A stretch of 64,000 nucleotides of DNA from Serinicoccus kebangsaanensis (lineage in GTDB: Bacteria; Actinomycetota; Actinomycetes; Actinomycetales; Dermatophilaceae): positions 65,454 to 129,453 of the forward strand of contig NZ_VSLG01000007.1 in assembly GCF_008919445.1 (NCBI RefSeq), read 5' to 3'. Made by a program: the position numbers and the translations under genes. A model generated the notes under the pieces. That model ran no database searches, was not told the origin of the DNA, and was given only the letters and a program-made list of their open reading frames with translations. Positions 1-8,838 of this stretch are shown here, one piece after another. Numbering within the stretch: the stretch's first letter is position 1; each line of letters starts with the position of its first letter.

Positions 1-164
1 CCACCGCGGTGGGGACGTGTCGCCAGGGGAACACCTACCCACCGCGGTGGGGACGTGTCGCCAGGGGAACACCTACCCACCGCGGTGGGGACGTGTCGCC
101 AGGGGAACACCTACCGACCGCGGTGGGCATCAGTCGTCAGGGGAGCACCTCCCCACCGCGGTGG
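1..164. repeat. 38-bp tandem repeat array with palindromic CCACCGCGGTGG cores
   Basis: The palindrome CCACCGCGGTGG (fourth copy CGACCGCGGTGG) starts at 1, 39, 77, 115 and 153, an exact 38-bp period. The 26 bases between cores are identical in the first three units and diverge in the fourth, nearest hemL. The array abuts the hemL stop codon and may run on beyond the left edge. Because core and inter-core bases repeat together, it is a tandem repeat and not a CRISPR. The palindromes could fold as hairpins in the hemL 3' region, but no T-tract is present. Confidence 0.95.
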
Positions 165-168
165 GTGG

Positions 169-1491
169 TCAGGCGATCTCGGCCGCGCTCTGCTCGATCG
201 CCGCCACCGCGTGCTCCACCGCCTCGTCGTCGTGGGCCGCGGAGACGAACCACGCCTCGAAGCAGCTCGGGGGCAGGTGCACCCCCCGGCGGAGCATGGC
301 GTGGAAGAAGCGGCCGAAGGTGGCGGCGTCCTGGTCCTTCGCGTCGGCGTAGGAGGTGACGGCACCCTCGCGGAAGAAGACGCTGAACATCGACCCCGCC
401 CACTGGATCCGGTGCGGTATGCCGTGGGCCGTGAAGGCGTCGGTGACGGCGGCGGCGAGCGCCTCGCTGACCTCGTCCAGGCGTGCGTACACCTCGTCCG
501 TGCAGCCCTGGAGCGTCGCCAGCCCGGCCGCCGCGGCGATCGGGTTCCCCGACAGCGTGCCCGCCTGGTAGACCGGACCCTCCGGGGCCAGCTGGGCCAT
601 CAGCTCGGCGCGGCCGCCGAACGCCGCGGCGGGGAAGCCACCACCCATGACCTTGCCGAAGGTGAAGAGGTCGGGCGCGCCGCCGGCCGGCTCGCCCTCC
701 AGCCCGAACCAGCCGGACGGTGAGCAGCGGAACCCCGTCATCACCTCGTCGCTGACGAGCAGGGCGCCGTGCTCCGCGGTCACCCGGCGCAACGCGTCGG
801 TGAAGCCGGGCGCCGGAGGCACCACCCCCATGTTGCCGGCCGCGGCCTCGGTGATCACCGCCGCGATCTCGCCGCCCCGCTCGGCGAAGGTCGCCTCCAG
901 CGCGGCCTCGTCGTTGTAGGGGAGCACGATCGTCTCCCCCGCCGCGCTGGCGGGGACACCGGGGCTGTCGGGCAGGCCGAAGGTCGCGACCCCGGACCCG
1001 GCGGAGGCGAGCAGGGCGTCGACGTGCCCGTGGTAGCAGCCGGCGAACTTCACCACCACCGATCGGCCGGTGACCCCTCGGGCCAGCCGGATCGCGCTCA
1101 TCGTCGCCTCCGTCCCGGAGCTGACCAGACGCACCTGCTCGACCGGATCCACCCGACGCACGATCTCCTCGGCCAGGAGGACCTCCCGCGCGGTGGGCAT
1201 ACCGAAGGAGAAGCCGTCGTCGGCCGCCGCGTCCACGGCCGCGCGCACGTCCGGGTGCCCGTGCCCCAGGATCATCGGCCCCCAGGAGCACACCAGGTCG
1301 AGGTAGCGGCGGCCGTCCGCGTCCCAGAGCCACGGCCCCTGCGCCCGCTCCATGAACCGCGGTGTGCCCCCGACCGACCGGAACGCCCGCACCGGTGAGT
1401 TCACCCCGCCCGGGATGACCTGCCTGGCCCGACCCAGCAGCTGGTCGGAGGCGGCGGCGTCGTCGGGGTAGGCAGGGTCAGGGATGCTCAT
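169..1491 (-). CDS. hemL: Glutamate-1-semialdehyde 2,1-aminomutase
   Basis: A PLP enzyme that converts glutamate-1-semialdehyde to 5-aminolevulinate, the second step of C5 tetrapyrrole synthesis, directly after HemA. The 440-residue protein has the usual family length. It shows the N-terminal [10 protein letters not shown] signature, [10 protein letters not shown] for cofactor phosphate binding, and FGKVMGGG with the PLP lysine near residue 275. The ATG start is preceded by TAGGCT (reverse strand, 1499-1504) with a 7-nt gap and no ribosome site, suggesting a leaderless transcript separate from the upstream hem operon. It is the last gene of the heme cluster, 45 nt after the MarR gene. Confidence 0.97.
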   Translation of the reverse strand: MSIPDPAYPDDAAASDQLLGRARQVIPGGVNSPVRAFRSVGGTPRFMERAQGPWLWDADGRRYLDLVCSWGPMILGHGHPDVRAAVDAAADDGFSFGMPTAREVLLAEEIVRRVDPVEQVRLVSSGTEATMSAIRLARGVTGRSVVVKFAGCYHGHVDALLASAGSGVATFGLPDSPGVPASAAGETIVLPYNDEAALEATFAERGGEIAAVITEAAAGNMGVVPPAPGFTDALRRVTAEHGALLVSDEVMTGFRCSPSGWFGLEGEPAGGAPDLFTFGKVMGGGFPAAAFGGRAELMAQLAPEGPVYQAGTLSGNPIAAAAGLATLQGCTDEVYARLDEVSEALAAAVTDAFTAHGIPHRIQWAGSMFSVFFREGAVTSYADAKDQDAATFGRFFHAMLRRGVHLPPSCFEAWFVSAAHDDEAVEHAVAAIEQSAAEIA

Positions 1492-1536
1492 GCGACCCAG
1501 CCTAGGTGCACCCCTGCGGTCGGCCGCGGGGCCCGG

Positions 1537-2010
1537 TCAGAGCGCGTCCGTCGCCTCGTCGTCGCGGTGCCGCGTCGCCAGGATCACCCGGCGCAGGGCG
1601 GCGCCGTGCTCGACCAGCTCCTCCCGGCTCAGGTGGTCCAGCAGGGCCTGCCGCACGCTCTCCACGTGCACCGGCGCGAGCCGCTCCAGCTCCTGCCGAC
1701 CGGTCGCCGTCAGCTGGAGCACCACCCCACGTCGGTCCTGCGGGGTGCGCACCCGCTCCACCCAGCCGCGCTTCTCCAGCCGGGTGGCGGTGTGGCTGAC
1801 CCGGCTGCGCGACTGCACCACCAGGTGCGCGAGCTCGGCCATCCGCATCCGCCCGCCAGGAGCCTCGGAGACCATGCTCATCAGCTCGTACTCCCCCAGC
1901 GAGACGCCGTAGGCGTCCAGCGCCTCCTCCATCACCAGGGTGATGAGGTGCGAGGCCCGCAGGATCGAGCGCCAGGCGCGCTGCTCCTCGTCGTCGAGCC
2001 AGCGGACCAT
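1537..2010 (-). CDS. MarR-family transcriptional regulator
   Basis: A 157-residue winged-helix regulator with the full MarR fold. A dimerisation helix covers the first 35 residues, the HTH runs through residues 50-85, and the wing carries TPQDRRG before the LTATGRQELE helix typical of the family. The ATG lies 4 nt after the hemB stop, so it is probably co-transcribed with and translationally linked to the heme genes, and it sits between hemB and hemL. A role in heme, oxidative or metal control of the cluster is inferred from position only. No operator was recognised, and the ligand cannot be read from sequence. Confidence 0.9.
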   Translation of the reverse strand: MVRWLDDEEQRAWRSILRASHLITLVMEEALDAYGVSLGEYELMSMVSEAPGGRMRMAELAHLVVQSRSRVSHTATRLEKRGWVERVRTPQDRRGVVLQLTATGRQELERLAPVHVESVRQALLDHLSREELVEHGAALRRVILATRHRDDEATDAL

Positions 2011-2014
2011 CCCC

Positions 2015-3007
2015 TCACCCTCCCAGCAGCCGGGCGGCGGCGGTCGCGTAGTAGGTGAGCAGCACCTGCGCGCCGGCCCGGCGGATCGACGTCAATGTCT
2101 CCATCACCATACGGTCCCGGTCGAGCAGACCCTGGGAGGCGGCCGCCTCGATCATGGCGTACTCGCCACTGACCTGGTATGCCGCGACCGGCACGTCGGC
2201 GACGGCGGCCACGTCGGAGAGCACGTCGAGGTAGGGCAGCGCCGGCTTGACCATCACCAGGTCCGCCCCCTCCTCGAGGTCGAGGCGGAGCTCGCGCAGG
2301 CTCTCCGTGCGGTTCGCCGGGTCCTGCTGGTAGGTCTGGCGGTCCCCGACGAGGGTGGAGGCGACGGCCTCGCGGAACGGCCCGTAGAAGCCGCTGGCGT
2401 ACTTGGCGGTGTAGGCGAGCACGGCGACGTCCTGGTGGCCCGCGGAGTCCAGGGCCTCGCGCACCACCCGGACCTGGCCGTCCATCATGCCGCTGGGCCC
2501 GACGACGTGCGCGCCGGCCTCGGCCTGGGCCACGGCCAGCTGCGCGTAGACCTCCAGGGTGGCGTCGTTGTCGACCCGCCCCGCCTGGTCGAGCACCCCG
2601 CAGTGGCCGTGGTCGGTGAACTCGTCGAGGCAGAGGTCGCTCATGAGCACGGTCTGGTCCCCGACCTCGTCGCGCAACGACCGCAGCGCGGCGTTGAGCA
2701 CCCCGTCGGGCCGCAGCCCGACGCTCCCGGACGAGTCCTTGTCCTCGGCCCGCGGCACGCCGAAGACCATGACGCCACCGACCCCGGCGGCCACCGCGTC
2801 CCGCACCGCCCGGACCGCGCTGGAGGTCGTGTGCTGCACGACACCAGGCATCGACCCGATCGGCTGCGGTTCCGCGATCCCGTCCCGGACGAAGATCGGG
2901 AGGACCAGCTCGGCCGGGTGCAACCGCGTCTGGGCCACCAGGCGGCGCAGCGCGGGGGTGGTCCGCAGCCGACGCGGGCGCTCGTGCGGGCCGGTGCGGA
3001 CCGTCAC
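2015..3007 (-). CDS. hemB: Delta-aminolevulinic acid dehydratase (porphobilinogen synthase)
   Basis: Condenses two 5-aminolevulinate molecules to porphobilinogen in the cytosol. At 330 residues the length is normal. It has the two active-site lysine regions, [14 protein letters not shown] and [10 protein letters not shown], and the LPIFVRDG start region. The GTG start at 3007 overlaps the hemD stop as GTGA. This start was chosen because translation from it begins just before the conserved [14 protein letters not shown] segment, whereas the open frame extends upstream without homology. It is the fifth gene of the rex-hemA-hemC-hemD-hemB operon. Confidence 0.96.
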   Translation of the reverse strand: MTVRTGPHERPRRLRTTPALRRLVAQTRLHPAELVLPIFVRDGIAEPQPIGSMPGVVQHTTSSAVRAVRDAVAAGVGGVMVFGVPRAEDKDSSGSVGLRPDGVLNAALRSLRDEVGDQTVLMSDLCLDEFTDHGHCGVLDQAGRVDNDATLEVYAQLAVAQAEAGAHVVGPSGMMDGQVRVVREALDSAGHQDVAVLAYTAKYASGFYGPFREAVASTLVGDRQTYQQDPANRTESLRELRLDLEEGADLVMVKPALPYLDVLSDVAAVADVPVAAYQVSGEYAMIEAAASQGLLDRDRMVMETLTSIRRAGAQVLLTYYATAAARLLGG

Positions 3008-4644
3008 CGGCGCGACCGCGGGCGCCGCGGTGCCGGCTTGCGCTGGCTCGGGCGCACGAACTCCTCGTCGTCGGACCGCGCCTGCTCGGCCAGGCCGCGG
3101 GCGTGCTCGGCCAGGGCATCCACCAGGCTGGTCGAGCTGGGCTCGGGCGCCACCACGTCGACCCGCAGACCGTGCTCCTCGGCGGCCTTGGCGGTCGCCG
3201 GGCCGATGCAGGCGACCACCGTGTTGGGGTGCGGCTTGCCGGCGATGCCGACCAGGTTGCGGACGGTGGAGGAGGAGGTGAAGCAGACGGCGTCGAAGGC
3301 ACCGCCCTTGATCGCCTCCCGCACCTCGGCGGCCGGGGGCGCGGCCCGGACCGTGCGGTATGCCGTCACGTCGTCCACCTCCCAGCCCATGTCCTGCAGG
3401 CCGGCCACCAGGGTGTCGGTGGCGATGTCCGCACGCGGCAGGAAGACCCGGTTGATCGGGTCGAGCACCTCGTCGAAGGGGGGCCAGGAGTCGAGCAGCC
3501 CGCGAGCGGACTGCTCGCCGTCGGGGACCAGGTCCGGCTCGAGGCCCCACTCCCGCAGGGCGTCGGCCGTGACCCCGCCGACGGCGGCCAGCTTCAGCCC
3601 CGCGAAGGCACGCGCGTCCAGCCCGAGCGCCTCGAACTTCTCACGCACCGCGCGCACGGCGTTGACCGACGTGAAGCCGATCCACTCGTAGCGCCCGGTG
3701 ACCAGCCCCCGGACCGCCCGGTCCATCTGCTGGGGGGTGCGCGGAGGCTCGACGCTGATCGTCGGGACGACCGAGCCGGTGGCGCCGTAGCCGGCGATCC
3801 GGTCGGTCATCGGGCCGGACTGCTCCTTGGTCCGCGGCACCAGGATGGACCAGCCGAACAGCGGTTTCGACTCCCACCAGGACAGCTCGGCGCGCATCTG
3901 GACCGGGCGCCCGACGACGGCCACGGTGACCGCGGCCAGGGCCCCGGAGTCGTGCTCGAGGGCCTCGTGCAGGGTGGTGACCAGCGTCTCCTGGGCGTTG
4001 GTCGTGCCCTTCCCGGTGAGCGCGGTGGGGGTGTCGGCCTGCCGGCCGGCGTCCGCGAGCTGGCGCAGCGCGCGGTGGATGCGGTCGTGCTCCCCGAGCA
4101 CCACGACGGTGACGTCCTCGGAGACCGAGTGCGACCAGTCCACCCCGGTGTCGGTCGCGCTGACGACGTGGACCTGGCCGCTGTGACCGTCCGGCAGCAT
4201 CCCGGCGTAGGCGGGGATCGCCCAGGCGGCGCTGACGCCGGGCACGATCTCGAAGGCCACACCCGCGTCGTGGCAGGCGCGGGCCTCCTCGGCCATGGTG
4301 CTCCCGGAGGCGTCGTCCGCGATCAGGCGCACGACCAGGTGGGTGGCGTCGTCGAACTTCGAGGCCGTCCGGACGAGGAGCTTCGCCCGCGCCGCGGCGC
4401 TCAGTGCGGGGCCGTCCTCACCGCGCACGGTGCGCACGACCTCGACCTCGTCCCGGGCCCACGCGCGCACGTCCGCCTCGCTGTGGGCGGCGTCGACCAC
4501 CACGACGTCGGCGATCGCCAGATAGTCCCGTGCCCGGACGGTCAGGAGCCCCGGGTCACCGGGGCCGGCGCCCACGAAGGCGACGCGCGCGGCGGCAGGC
4601 CCGGCGACAGGGGTCAGGTGGATAGGGGCGGCGTCAGTGCTCAC
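3004..4644 (-). CDS. hemD: Fused uroporphyrin methyltransferase-like / uroporphyrinogen-III synthase
   Basis: A 546-residue two-domain protein of the actinobacterial HemD type. Residues about 18-245 resemble uroporphyrinogen-III C-methyltransferase ([13 protein letters not shown] near the start, [16 protein letters not shown] later). Residues about 285-520 are uroporphyrinogen-III synthase, which cyclises hydroxymethylbilane ([23 protein letters not shown]). The junction [10 protein letters not shown] matches the M. tuberculosis fusion from memory. The methyltransferase half looks degenerate: after the AYAG segment it reads MLPDGHSG where active enzymes usually have GIPLTHR. Its activity is therefore uncertain. 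The GTG start overlaps the hemC stop as GTGA. The basic C-terminal tail ends in arginines and prolines. Confidence 0.93.
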   Translation of the reverse strand: MSTDAAPIHLTPVAGPAAARVAFVGAGPGDPGLLTVRARDYLAIADVVVVDAAHSEADVRAWARDEVEVVRTVRGEDGPALSAAARAKLLVRTASKFDDATHLVVRLIADDASGSTMAEEARACHDAGVAFEIVPGVSAAWAIPAYAGMLPDGHSGQVHVVSATDTGVDWSHSVSEDVTVVVLGEHDRIHRALRQLADAGRQADTPTALTGKGTTNAQETLVTTLHEALEHDSGALAAVTVAVVGRPVQMRAELSWWESKPLFGWSILVPRTKEQSGPMTDRIAGYGATGSVVPTISVEPPRTPQQMDRAVRGLVTGRYEWIGFTSVNAVRAVREKFEALGLDARAFAGLKLAAVGGVTADALREWGLEPDLVPDGEQSARGLLDSWPPFDEVLDPINRVFLPRADIATDTLVAGLQDMGWEVDDVTAYRTVRAAPPAAEVREAIKGGAFDAVCFTSSSTVRNLVGIAGKPHPNTVVACIGPATAKAAEEHGLRVDVVAPEPSSTSLVDALAEHARGLAEQARSDDEEFVRPSQRKPAPRRPRSRR

Positions 4645-5639
4645 AGGTCGGACTCCGGTGTGTGTGACCCGTGCACGGCCACGAGGCCGACCGGGTCGGG
4701 ACGGTTCAACAGCAGCTCGGCCGCGCTCCGGCCGAGCTCGTCCGGCGCGTCGGTCGCGCCGGTCACCACGCGCCGCTGCGCCCTGTCCTCCAGGGCGGCG
4801 AACACGTGAAGGTTCATGGGGGCGGGCGCGTGCCCGCCGGGTGGGTCGTCCTCGCTGGGACGTTCGAGCAGGGCCAGGGCGCCGACCGGGGCGGTGCACC
4901 CCGCCTCGAGGCCGGCCAGGGCCGAGCGCTCGGCGGTCACGGCCGCCCGGGTGTCCGGATCGTCCAGGATCCCGGCCAGCTCCTCGGCGAGCGCCGCGTC
5001 CTCCGACCGGCACTCGACCGCCAGCGCCCCCTGGCCGGCGGCGGGGAGCATCACGTCGGCCTCGAGCGTCTCGGTCACCTCGTCGAGGCGTCCGAGCCGG
5101 GACAGACCTGCCCGGGCCAGCACGACACCGTCCAGGGCGCCGTCGCGGACCATCTGGATGCGGGAGTCCACGTTGCCGCGGATGTCCCTGACCTCCAGGT
5201 CGGGACGGACCAGCCGCAGCTGGGCCGCGCGGCGGGGGGAACCCGTGCCCAGCACCGCGCCGCCGGGCAGCGCGGCCAGCGTGAGGCCGTCGCGGGCGAC
5301 GAGCACGTCCCGCGGGTCCTCGCGCTCGGGGACCGCGGCCACCACCAGCTCCGGAGAGGGGGCGGTGGGGAGATCCTTGAGCGAGTGCACCGCCAGGTCG
5401 ATCCGGTCCTCCAGCAGGGCGCCGCGCAGGGCGGAGGCGAAGACCCCGGCCCCGCCGATCTCGGTGAGGCTCCGGGCCGAGGTGTCGCCCTCGGTGGTGA
5501 CCAGGACGAGCTCGACCTGCAGGCCAGCGGCCCGCAGCCGGTCGGCCACCCAGCCGGACTGGCTCTGCGCCAGCGCGCTGCGGCGGGTGCCGAGACGCAG
5601 CGGCGGGCGGGCGGCGGGCACACCGGTGACGTCAGTCAT
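4641..5639 (-). CDS. hemC: Hydroxymethylbilane synthase (porphobilinogen deaminase)
   Basis: Polymerises four porphobilinogens into hydroxymethylbilane using a covalently bound dipyrromethane cofactor. The cofactor cysteine is visible in LEAGCTAPVGA at about residue 248. RLGTRRSALAQSQ opens the protein, HSLKDLPT follows, and GTGSPRRAAQL and RGNVDSR are the substrate-binding arginine motifs. The 332-residue length is slightly above the family norm because of a C-terminal extension of about 20 residues. The ATG at 5639 lies inside the last codons of hemA (8-nt overlap), which supports coupled translation. Confidence 0.97.
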   Translation of the reverse strand: MTDVTGVPAARPPLRLGTRRSALAQSQSGWVADRLRAAGLQVELVLVTTEGDTSARSLTEIGGAGVFASALRGALLEDRIDLAVHSLKDLPTAPSPELVVAAVPEREDPRDVLVARDGLTLAALPGGAVLGTGSPRRAAQLRLVRPDLEVRDIRGNVDSRIQMVRDGALDGVVLARAGLSRLGRLDEVTETLEADVMLPAAGQGALAVECRSEDAALAEELAGILDDPDTRAAVTAERSALAGLEAGCTAPVGALALLERPSEDDPPGGHAPAPMNLHVFAALEDRAQRRVVTGATDAPDELGRSAAELLLNRPDPVGLVAVHGSHTPESDL

Positions 5640-6999
5640 CGTGGTGTCCCTCGGAGCGGGCCTCGGGTGCCGGGTCGACGACACCGAGGGGCGGGGTGGA
5701 CAGCGCCGCGACCTCGCGGCTGTCCAGGTCGAAGAGCTCACGCAGCGCGTGCGCGTAGTCGGCGGGGACCTCGTCGTAGCCCGCGTGCAGCTGCTTGACC
5801 CGGGTGGTCGGCGTGTGCAGCAGCTTGTCGACGACCCGCTGCACGGTGTGCCGCACCTCGGACCGCTCGTCGTCCGGCAGGTGCGGGAGGCGCTGGTCCA
5901 GCCGCGCCATCTCGGCGTCGACCACCCTGCCGGCACTGGTCCGGAGCGCGGCCAGCGTGGGGCCGAGGCGAGCGGCGTGCCGCTCGGTGAGATATCCCGC
6001 GACCTCACCCGCGACCAGCCCACGGGCCGCGGTCACCGCGGCCGGCTCGGTGGCCTCCGCGTCGTCGGGCCGCGTCGCGTCCTGCAGCTCGGCGAGCCCC
6101 CACAGGTGCACGCCGCGCAGCCGCGCCACCTCGGGCGCGACGTCACGGGGCAGCGCCAGGTCCAGCAGCACGACAGGGGCGCCGCTGCGCCCGGCGGCGC
6201 TGCGGGCCTGCGCCAGGCCGGCCTCGTCCAGGACGTGGCCCACCGCGCCGGTGCAGGTGAGGACCAGGTCGGCGGACCCCACCGCACCGGACAGGTCGGA
6301 CCACGGGGCGGTCCGCGCACCGTGCTGCGCCGCCAGTCGCCGCGCCCGCTCCGGGGTGCGGTTGACGACGACGACGTCCTCGACCCCCTCCCGCACCAGG
6401 GTCGCGACCGCCAGGCCCGACATGGCACCGGCGCCGACCACGACGGTCCGCGCTCCCGCGAGGTCGCCCAGCACGCCCCGGGCCTGCCCCAGGCCGAGCT
6501 CGACCAGGGACCGCGACACCTCGTCGATGGCCGTCTCCGCGTGGGCCCGTTTGCCGACCCGCAGCGCCTGCTGCACCAGCGGGTTGAGCGAGGGACCCAG
6601 GTGGCCGTTGCGCTGGGCCAGGGCCAGCGCGTCGCGGAGCTGGCCGAGCACCTGGCTCTCCCCGACGGCCATCGAGTCCAGCCCGCAGGCGAGCTCGAAC
6701 AGGTGCGCCACCGCCCGGTCGTCGTAGTGCACGAAGAGGTGGTCGGTGAGCTGCTCCCGGGTCAACCCGCCGAGCTCCCCCAGGGCGGCGCCGATCTCCT
6801 CGAGGGCACCGTGGAAGGTGCCGGCCTCGACGACCACCTCGAGCCGGTTGCAGGTGGACAGGACCAGCACCTCGTGCACGTGGTCACCACCGTGCAGCCG
6901 GCTCGCGAAGCGCTGACCGGCGCGGACGTCCAGGCTGACCCGCTCGAGCAGGTCGATCGGGGCGGACCGGTGGGACAGACCCACCACCAGGACGCTCAC
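5632..6999 (-). CDS. hemA: Glutamyl-tRNA reductase
   Basis: Reduces glutamyl-tRNA(Glu) with NADPH to glutamate-1-semialdehyde, the committed step of the C5 pathway. The catalytic cysteine is C50 in VLSTCNRLEVV. GESQVLGQ is the conserved substrate loop, VVGAGAMSGLA is the NADPH Rossmann motif near residue 180, and the last 100 residues form the helical dimerisation domain. At 455 residues it is normal for actinobacteria. The GTG start overlaps the rex stop as GTGA. Its position downstream of the redox sensor Rex matches other high-GC Gram-positives and implies control by NADH/NAD+ balance. Confidence 0.97.
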   Translation of the reverse strand: MSVLVVGLSHRSAPIDLLERVSLDVRAGQRFASRLHGGDHVHEVLVLSTCNRLEVVVEAGTFHGALEEIGAALGELGGLTREQLTDHLFVHYDDRAVAHLFELACGLDSMAVGESQVLGQLRDALALAQRNGHLGPSLNPLVQQALRVGKRAHAETAIDEVSRSLVELGLGQARGVLGDLAGARTVVVGAGAMSGLAVATLVREGVEDVVVVNRTPERARRLAAQHGARTAPWSDLSGAVGSADLVLTCTGAVGHVLDEAGLAQARSAAGRSGAPVVLLDLALPRDVAPEVARLRGVHLWGLAELQDATRPDDAEATEPAAVTAARGLVAGEVAGYLTERHAARLGPTLAALRTSAGRVVDAEMARLDQRLPHLPDDERSEVRHTVQRVVDKLLHTPTTRVKQLHAGYDEVPADYAHALRELFDLDSREVAALSTPPLGVVDPAPEARSEGHHDD

Positions 7000-7664
7000 G
7001 AGACCCCTTCCACACGCGCGTCCGAGACCGCGACCTCCCGCTGGTGCTGGTGGAAGGTGAGGATCTGCAGCTCGGTGGCGAGGTCCACCCGCCGCACGTC
7101 CACGTCCGGCGGGACCTGGAGCACGCCGGGGCTGAAGGTCAGGATCGACCGGACCCCGAGGCTCACCAAGACGTCGGCCACCTCCTGCGCCGCCTCGGGC
7201 GGGGTGGTGATGACGCCGACCGAGACCGGGCCGTCGGTGCGCAGCTCGCTCAGCGGCTGCACCGGCATACCCTCCACGACGCTGCCGACCACGGCCGGGT
7301 CGTTGTCGGCGAGGGCGACGACCTGGAAACCACGGGTCGCCAGGCCGTCGTAGCTGGCCAGCGCCGTGCCCAGGTTGCCCATGCCGACGATGACGACCGG
7401 CCAGTCACGGCTGAGCCCGAGCTCGGCGGACACCTGCTCGGCGAGCCGCACGACGTCGTAGCCCACGCCGCGGACACCGTAGGAGCCGAGGTAGGAGAGG
7501 TCCTTGCGCACCTGGGCCGAGCGCACCCCGGCCAGCTCCGCCAGCTCCTCGCTGGAGATCGACCCGCGACCCGCGTCGGCGAGCAGCGTCAGGGCCTGGA
7601 GATAGCCCGGGAGCCTGCCGACGGTGGCCTCTGGCACCCCGCGCCGGTTCGACTCGGCCATCAC
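6996..7664 (-). CDS. rex: Redox-sensing transcriptional repressor Rex
   Basis: A dimeric repressor that releases DNA when NADH binds. Residues about 15-85 form the winged helix (SSEELAELAGVRSAQVRKDLSYLGSYG). A Rossmann domain follows, with the dinucleotide motif VIVGMGNLG near residue 95. The C-terminal swap helix ends the 222-residue protein. Two starts are adjacent, GTG at 7664 and ATG at 7661. An AAAGGAG ribosome site lies 11 nt before the GTG, so either is possible. No copy of the classic Rex operator (TTGTGAA-N6-TTCACAA) was found in the 140 bases upstream, so autoregulation is not supported by what is visible. Confidence 0.95.
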   Translation of the reverse strand: MMAESNRRGVPEATVGRLPGYLQALTLLADAGRGSISSEELAELAGVRSAQVRKDLSYLGSYGVRGVGYDVVRLAEQVSAELGLSRDWPVVIVGMGNLGTALASYDGLATRGFQVVALADNDPAVVGSVVEGMPVQPLSELRTDGPVSVGVITTPPEAAQEVADVLVSLGVRSILTFSPGVLQVPPDVDVRRVDLATELQILTFHQHQREVAVSDARVEGVS

Positions 7665-7804
7665 GGCGGCACCGGCTCCTTTCAGATGGGTGGCGCCGAC
7701 GACGCAGGGGGCTTATATCAGACCCCCGCCGACCGGTCGGCGCGGACCCCCCAACTCTAGGCTCGCAACCCTCGTTCCTCCAAAACGGCCGGAGCCCCCC
7801 AGGC

Positions 7805-8095
7805 TCAACGTCGCCGCGCGGCACCCCGTCGCGCGGCGAGCGCCGCCCGCACCTCCCCGGCGTCGGTCCGCCACCTCGCCACGGCCTCACCGTCCATCAG
7901 GAGCACCGGGACCTCGGTCGACCAACGGGCGTGCTCCGCCTCGCTCATGGCGCCCGCGACGCGTTCGGCGTCGATGTCGCGCACGGTCACCTCGAGCCGC
8001 TGACCCTGCAGCACCTGCAGCATCTCGTCGCACAGGTGGCACCCGGGCCGGGACAGCATCTCCACCTGCGGCACATGCCTGCTCCACCACGGCAT
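7805..8095 (-). CDS. Glutaredoxin-family (DUF836-like) thiol protein
   Basis: A 96-residue thioredoxin-fold protein with the redox-type motif SRPGCHLCDEM at residues 15-25 and the cis-proline region EVPVLLMDGE. Small CxxC proteins of this type occur near the hem and bS22 genes in many actinobacteria. Disulfide reduction or glutaredoxin-like transfer is expected from the family, but the substrate is unknown. The ATG lies inside a GGTATGCC octamer and is preceded by AGGAG with 5-nt spacing. The last ten residues are alanine- and arginine-rich. Confidence 0.85.
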   Translation of the reverse strand: MPWWSRHVPQVEMLSRPGCHLCDEMLQVLQGQRLEVTVRDIDAERVAGAMSEAEHARWSTEVPVLLMDGEAVARWRTDAGEVRAALAARRGAARRR

Positions 8096-8179
8096 ACCGG
8101 CTCCTCTCGGGGACGACGATGGCGCCCTCCCTACGGGGCGGGCGCCATGGTCAGGGCTTCGGCGGGATCGCCGAGCCGG

Positions 8180-8278
8180 TCACTTCTTGTTGCGACGCTG
8201 GTGACGCGTCTTGCGCAGCAGCTTGCGGTGCTTCTTCTTCGCCATCCGCTTGCGGCGCTTCTTGATCACAGAGCCCAT
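8180..8278 (-). CDS. Small ribosomal protein bS22 (AURKAIP1/COX24 domain)
   Basis: A 32-residue, extremely basic protein, MGSVIKKRRKRMAKKKHRK at the start and RRNKK at the end. This is close to the conserved actinobacterial bS22 sequence, a small component of the 30S subunit at the decoding side. It is easily missed because of its length. It lies next to the BldC-like HTH gene, the same neighbourhood as in M. tuberculosis (Rv0500A/Rv0500B). The start is fixed by conservation of MGSVIKKRR. Confidence 0.93.
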   Translation of the reverse strand: MGSVIKKRRKRMAKKKHRKLLRKTRHQRRNKK

Positions 8279-8423
8279 GGGGCCATCCTTCGTCGTCGTC
8301 GGTCGTGGTCGTGCGCTGGCCGGCCCGGAAGCGGGCACGAGGCGCTGCACGGCCCGTCCACCCTAACGCGGGCGGCGGCGGGGGCCCAAAAGCGTCCTGG
8401 TCACGCAGGGCGCGGGCGCCCGG

Positions 8424-8633
8424 TCAGGCGGTGCCGTGGTAGGAGTCCTCGAGGTAGGCGTGCACGGCCTTCTCGGGGACCCGGAAGGACCTGCCGACCC
8501 GCACGGCCGGGAGCTCACCGGAGTGCACCAGTCGGTACACGGTCATCTTCGATACACGCATGACGGCAGCCACCTCGGCCACGGTCATGAACGTCATCTC
8601 TGCGAGCTGGCGCTCATCTGCCATAGGACGCAT
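8424..8633 (-). CDS. BldC/excisionase-type helix-turn-helix DNA-binding protein
   Basis: A 69-residue protein that is almost entirely one MerR-like winged HTH: MTVAEVAAVMRVSKMTVYRL, then HSGELPAVRVGRSFRVP. This core is nearly invariant in actinobacterial homologues such as Rv0500A. It probably acts as a small DNA-binding regulator; despite the excisionase Pfam name there is no phage context. The start may be at 8633 (MRPMADE) or 8624 (MADERQ). A candidate promoter and a CGTTGG/CCAACG inverted repeat lie 60-110 nt upstream. Confidence 0.9.
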   Translation of the reverse strand: MRPMADERQLAEMTFMTVAEVAAVMRVSKMTVYRLVHSGELPAVRVGRSFRVPEKAVHAYLEDSYHGTA

Positions 8634-8708
8634 CCCGTCTCTTGAATATGTACAGGCAGCGCGCACGGCTTCCCCTCCGGCATGCGGCCTGCGTTGGTTG
8701 TCGGGCCA

Positions 8709-8737
8709 ACGATAGGGGTACAAGTGGTGGTTGCGAA
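8709..8737 (-). promoter_or_regulatory. Candidate sigma-A promoter for the HTH gene
   Basis: Reading the minus strand, TTCGCA (8737-8732) and TATCGT (8714-8709) are separated by 17 bases and lie about 75 nt upstream of the HTH start. An inverted repeat CGTTGG/CCAACG (8692-8697 and 8706-8711) overlaps the -10 box and could be an operator. The 205-base gap from 8634 to 8838 holds nothing else recognisable. Confidence 0.35.
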
Positions 8738-8838
8738 AGTCGTGGGACGAAAAAAGTCCAGTGCGACACGCGGGGTGTGACCAACGTGATGGTCGAGCCA
8801 GGATCGCTGCCGTGGGGCTGAAGTGGCGCTTTACCTGG

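Noticed and set aside
1-164. CRISPR array at the left edge
   Set aside because: The sequence between the palindromes is itself repeated almost unchanged, the period is constant at 38 bp, and no cas genes are visible.
7665-7804. Rex operator upstream of rex
   Set aside because: No TTGTGAA-N6-TTCACAA-like palindrome could be found in this stretch.
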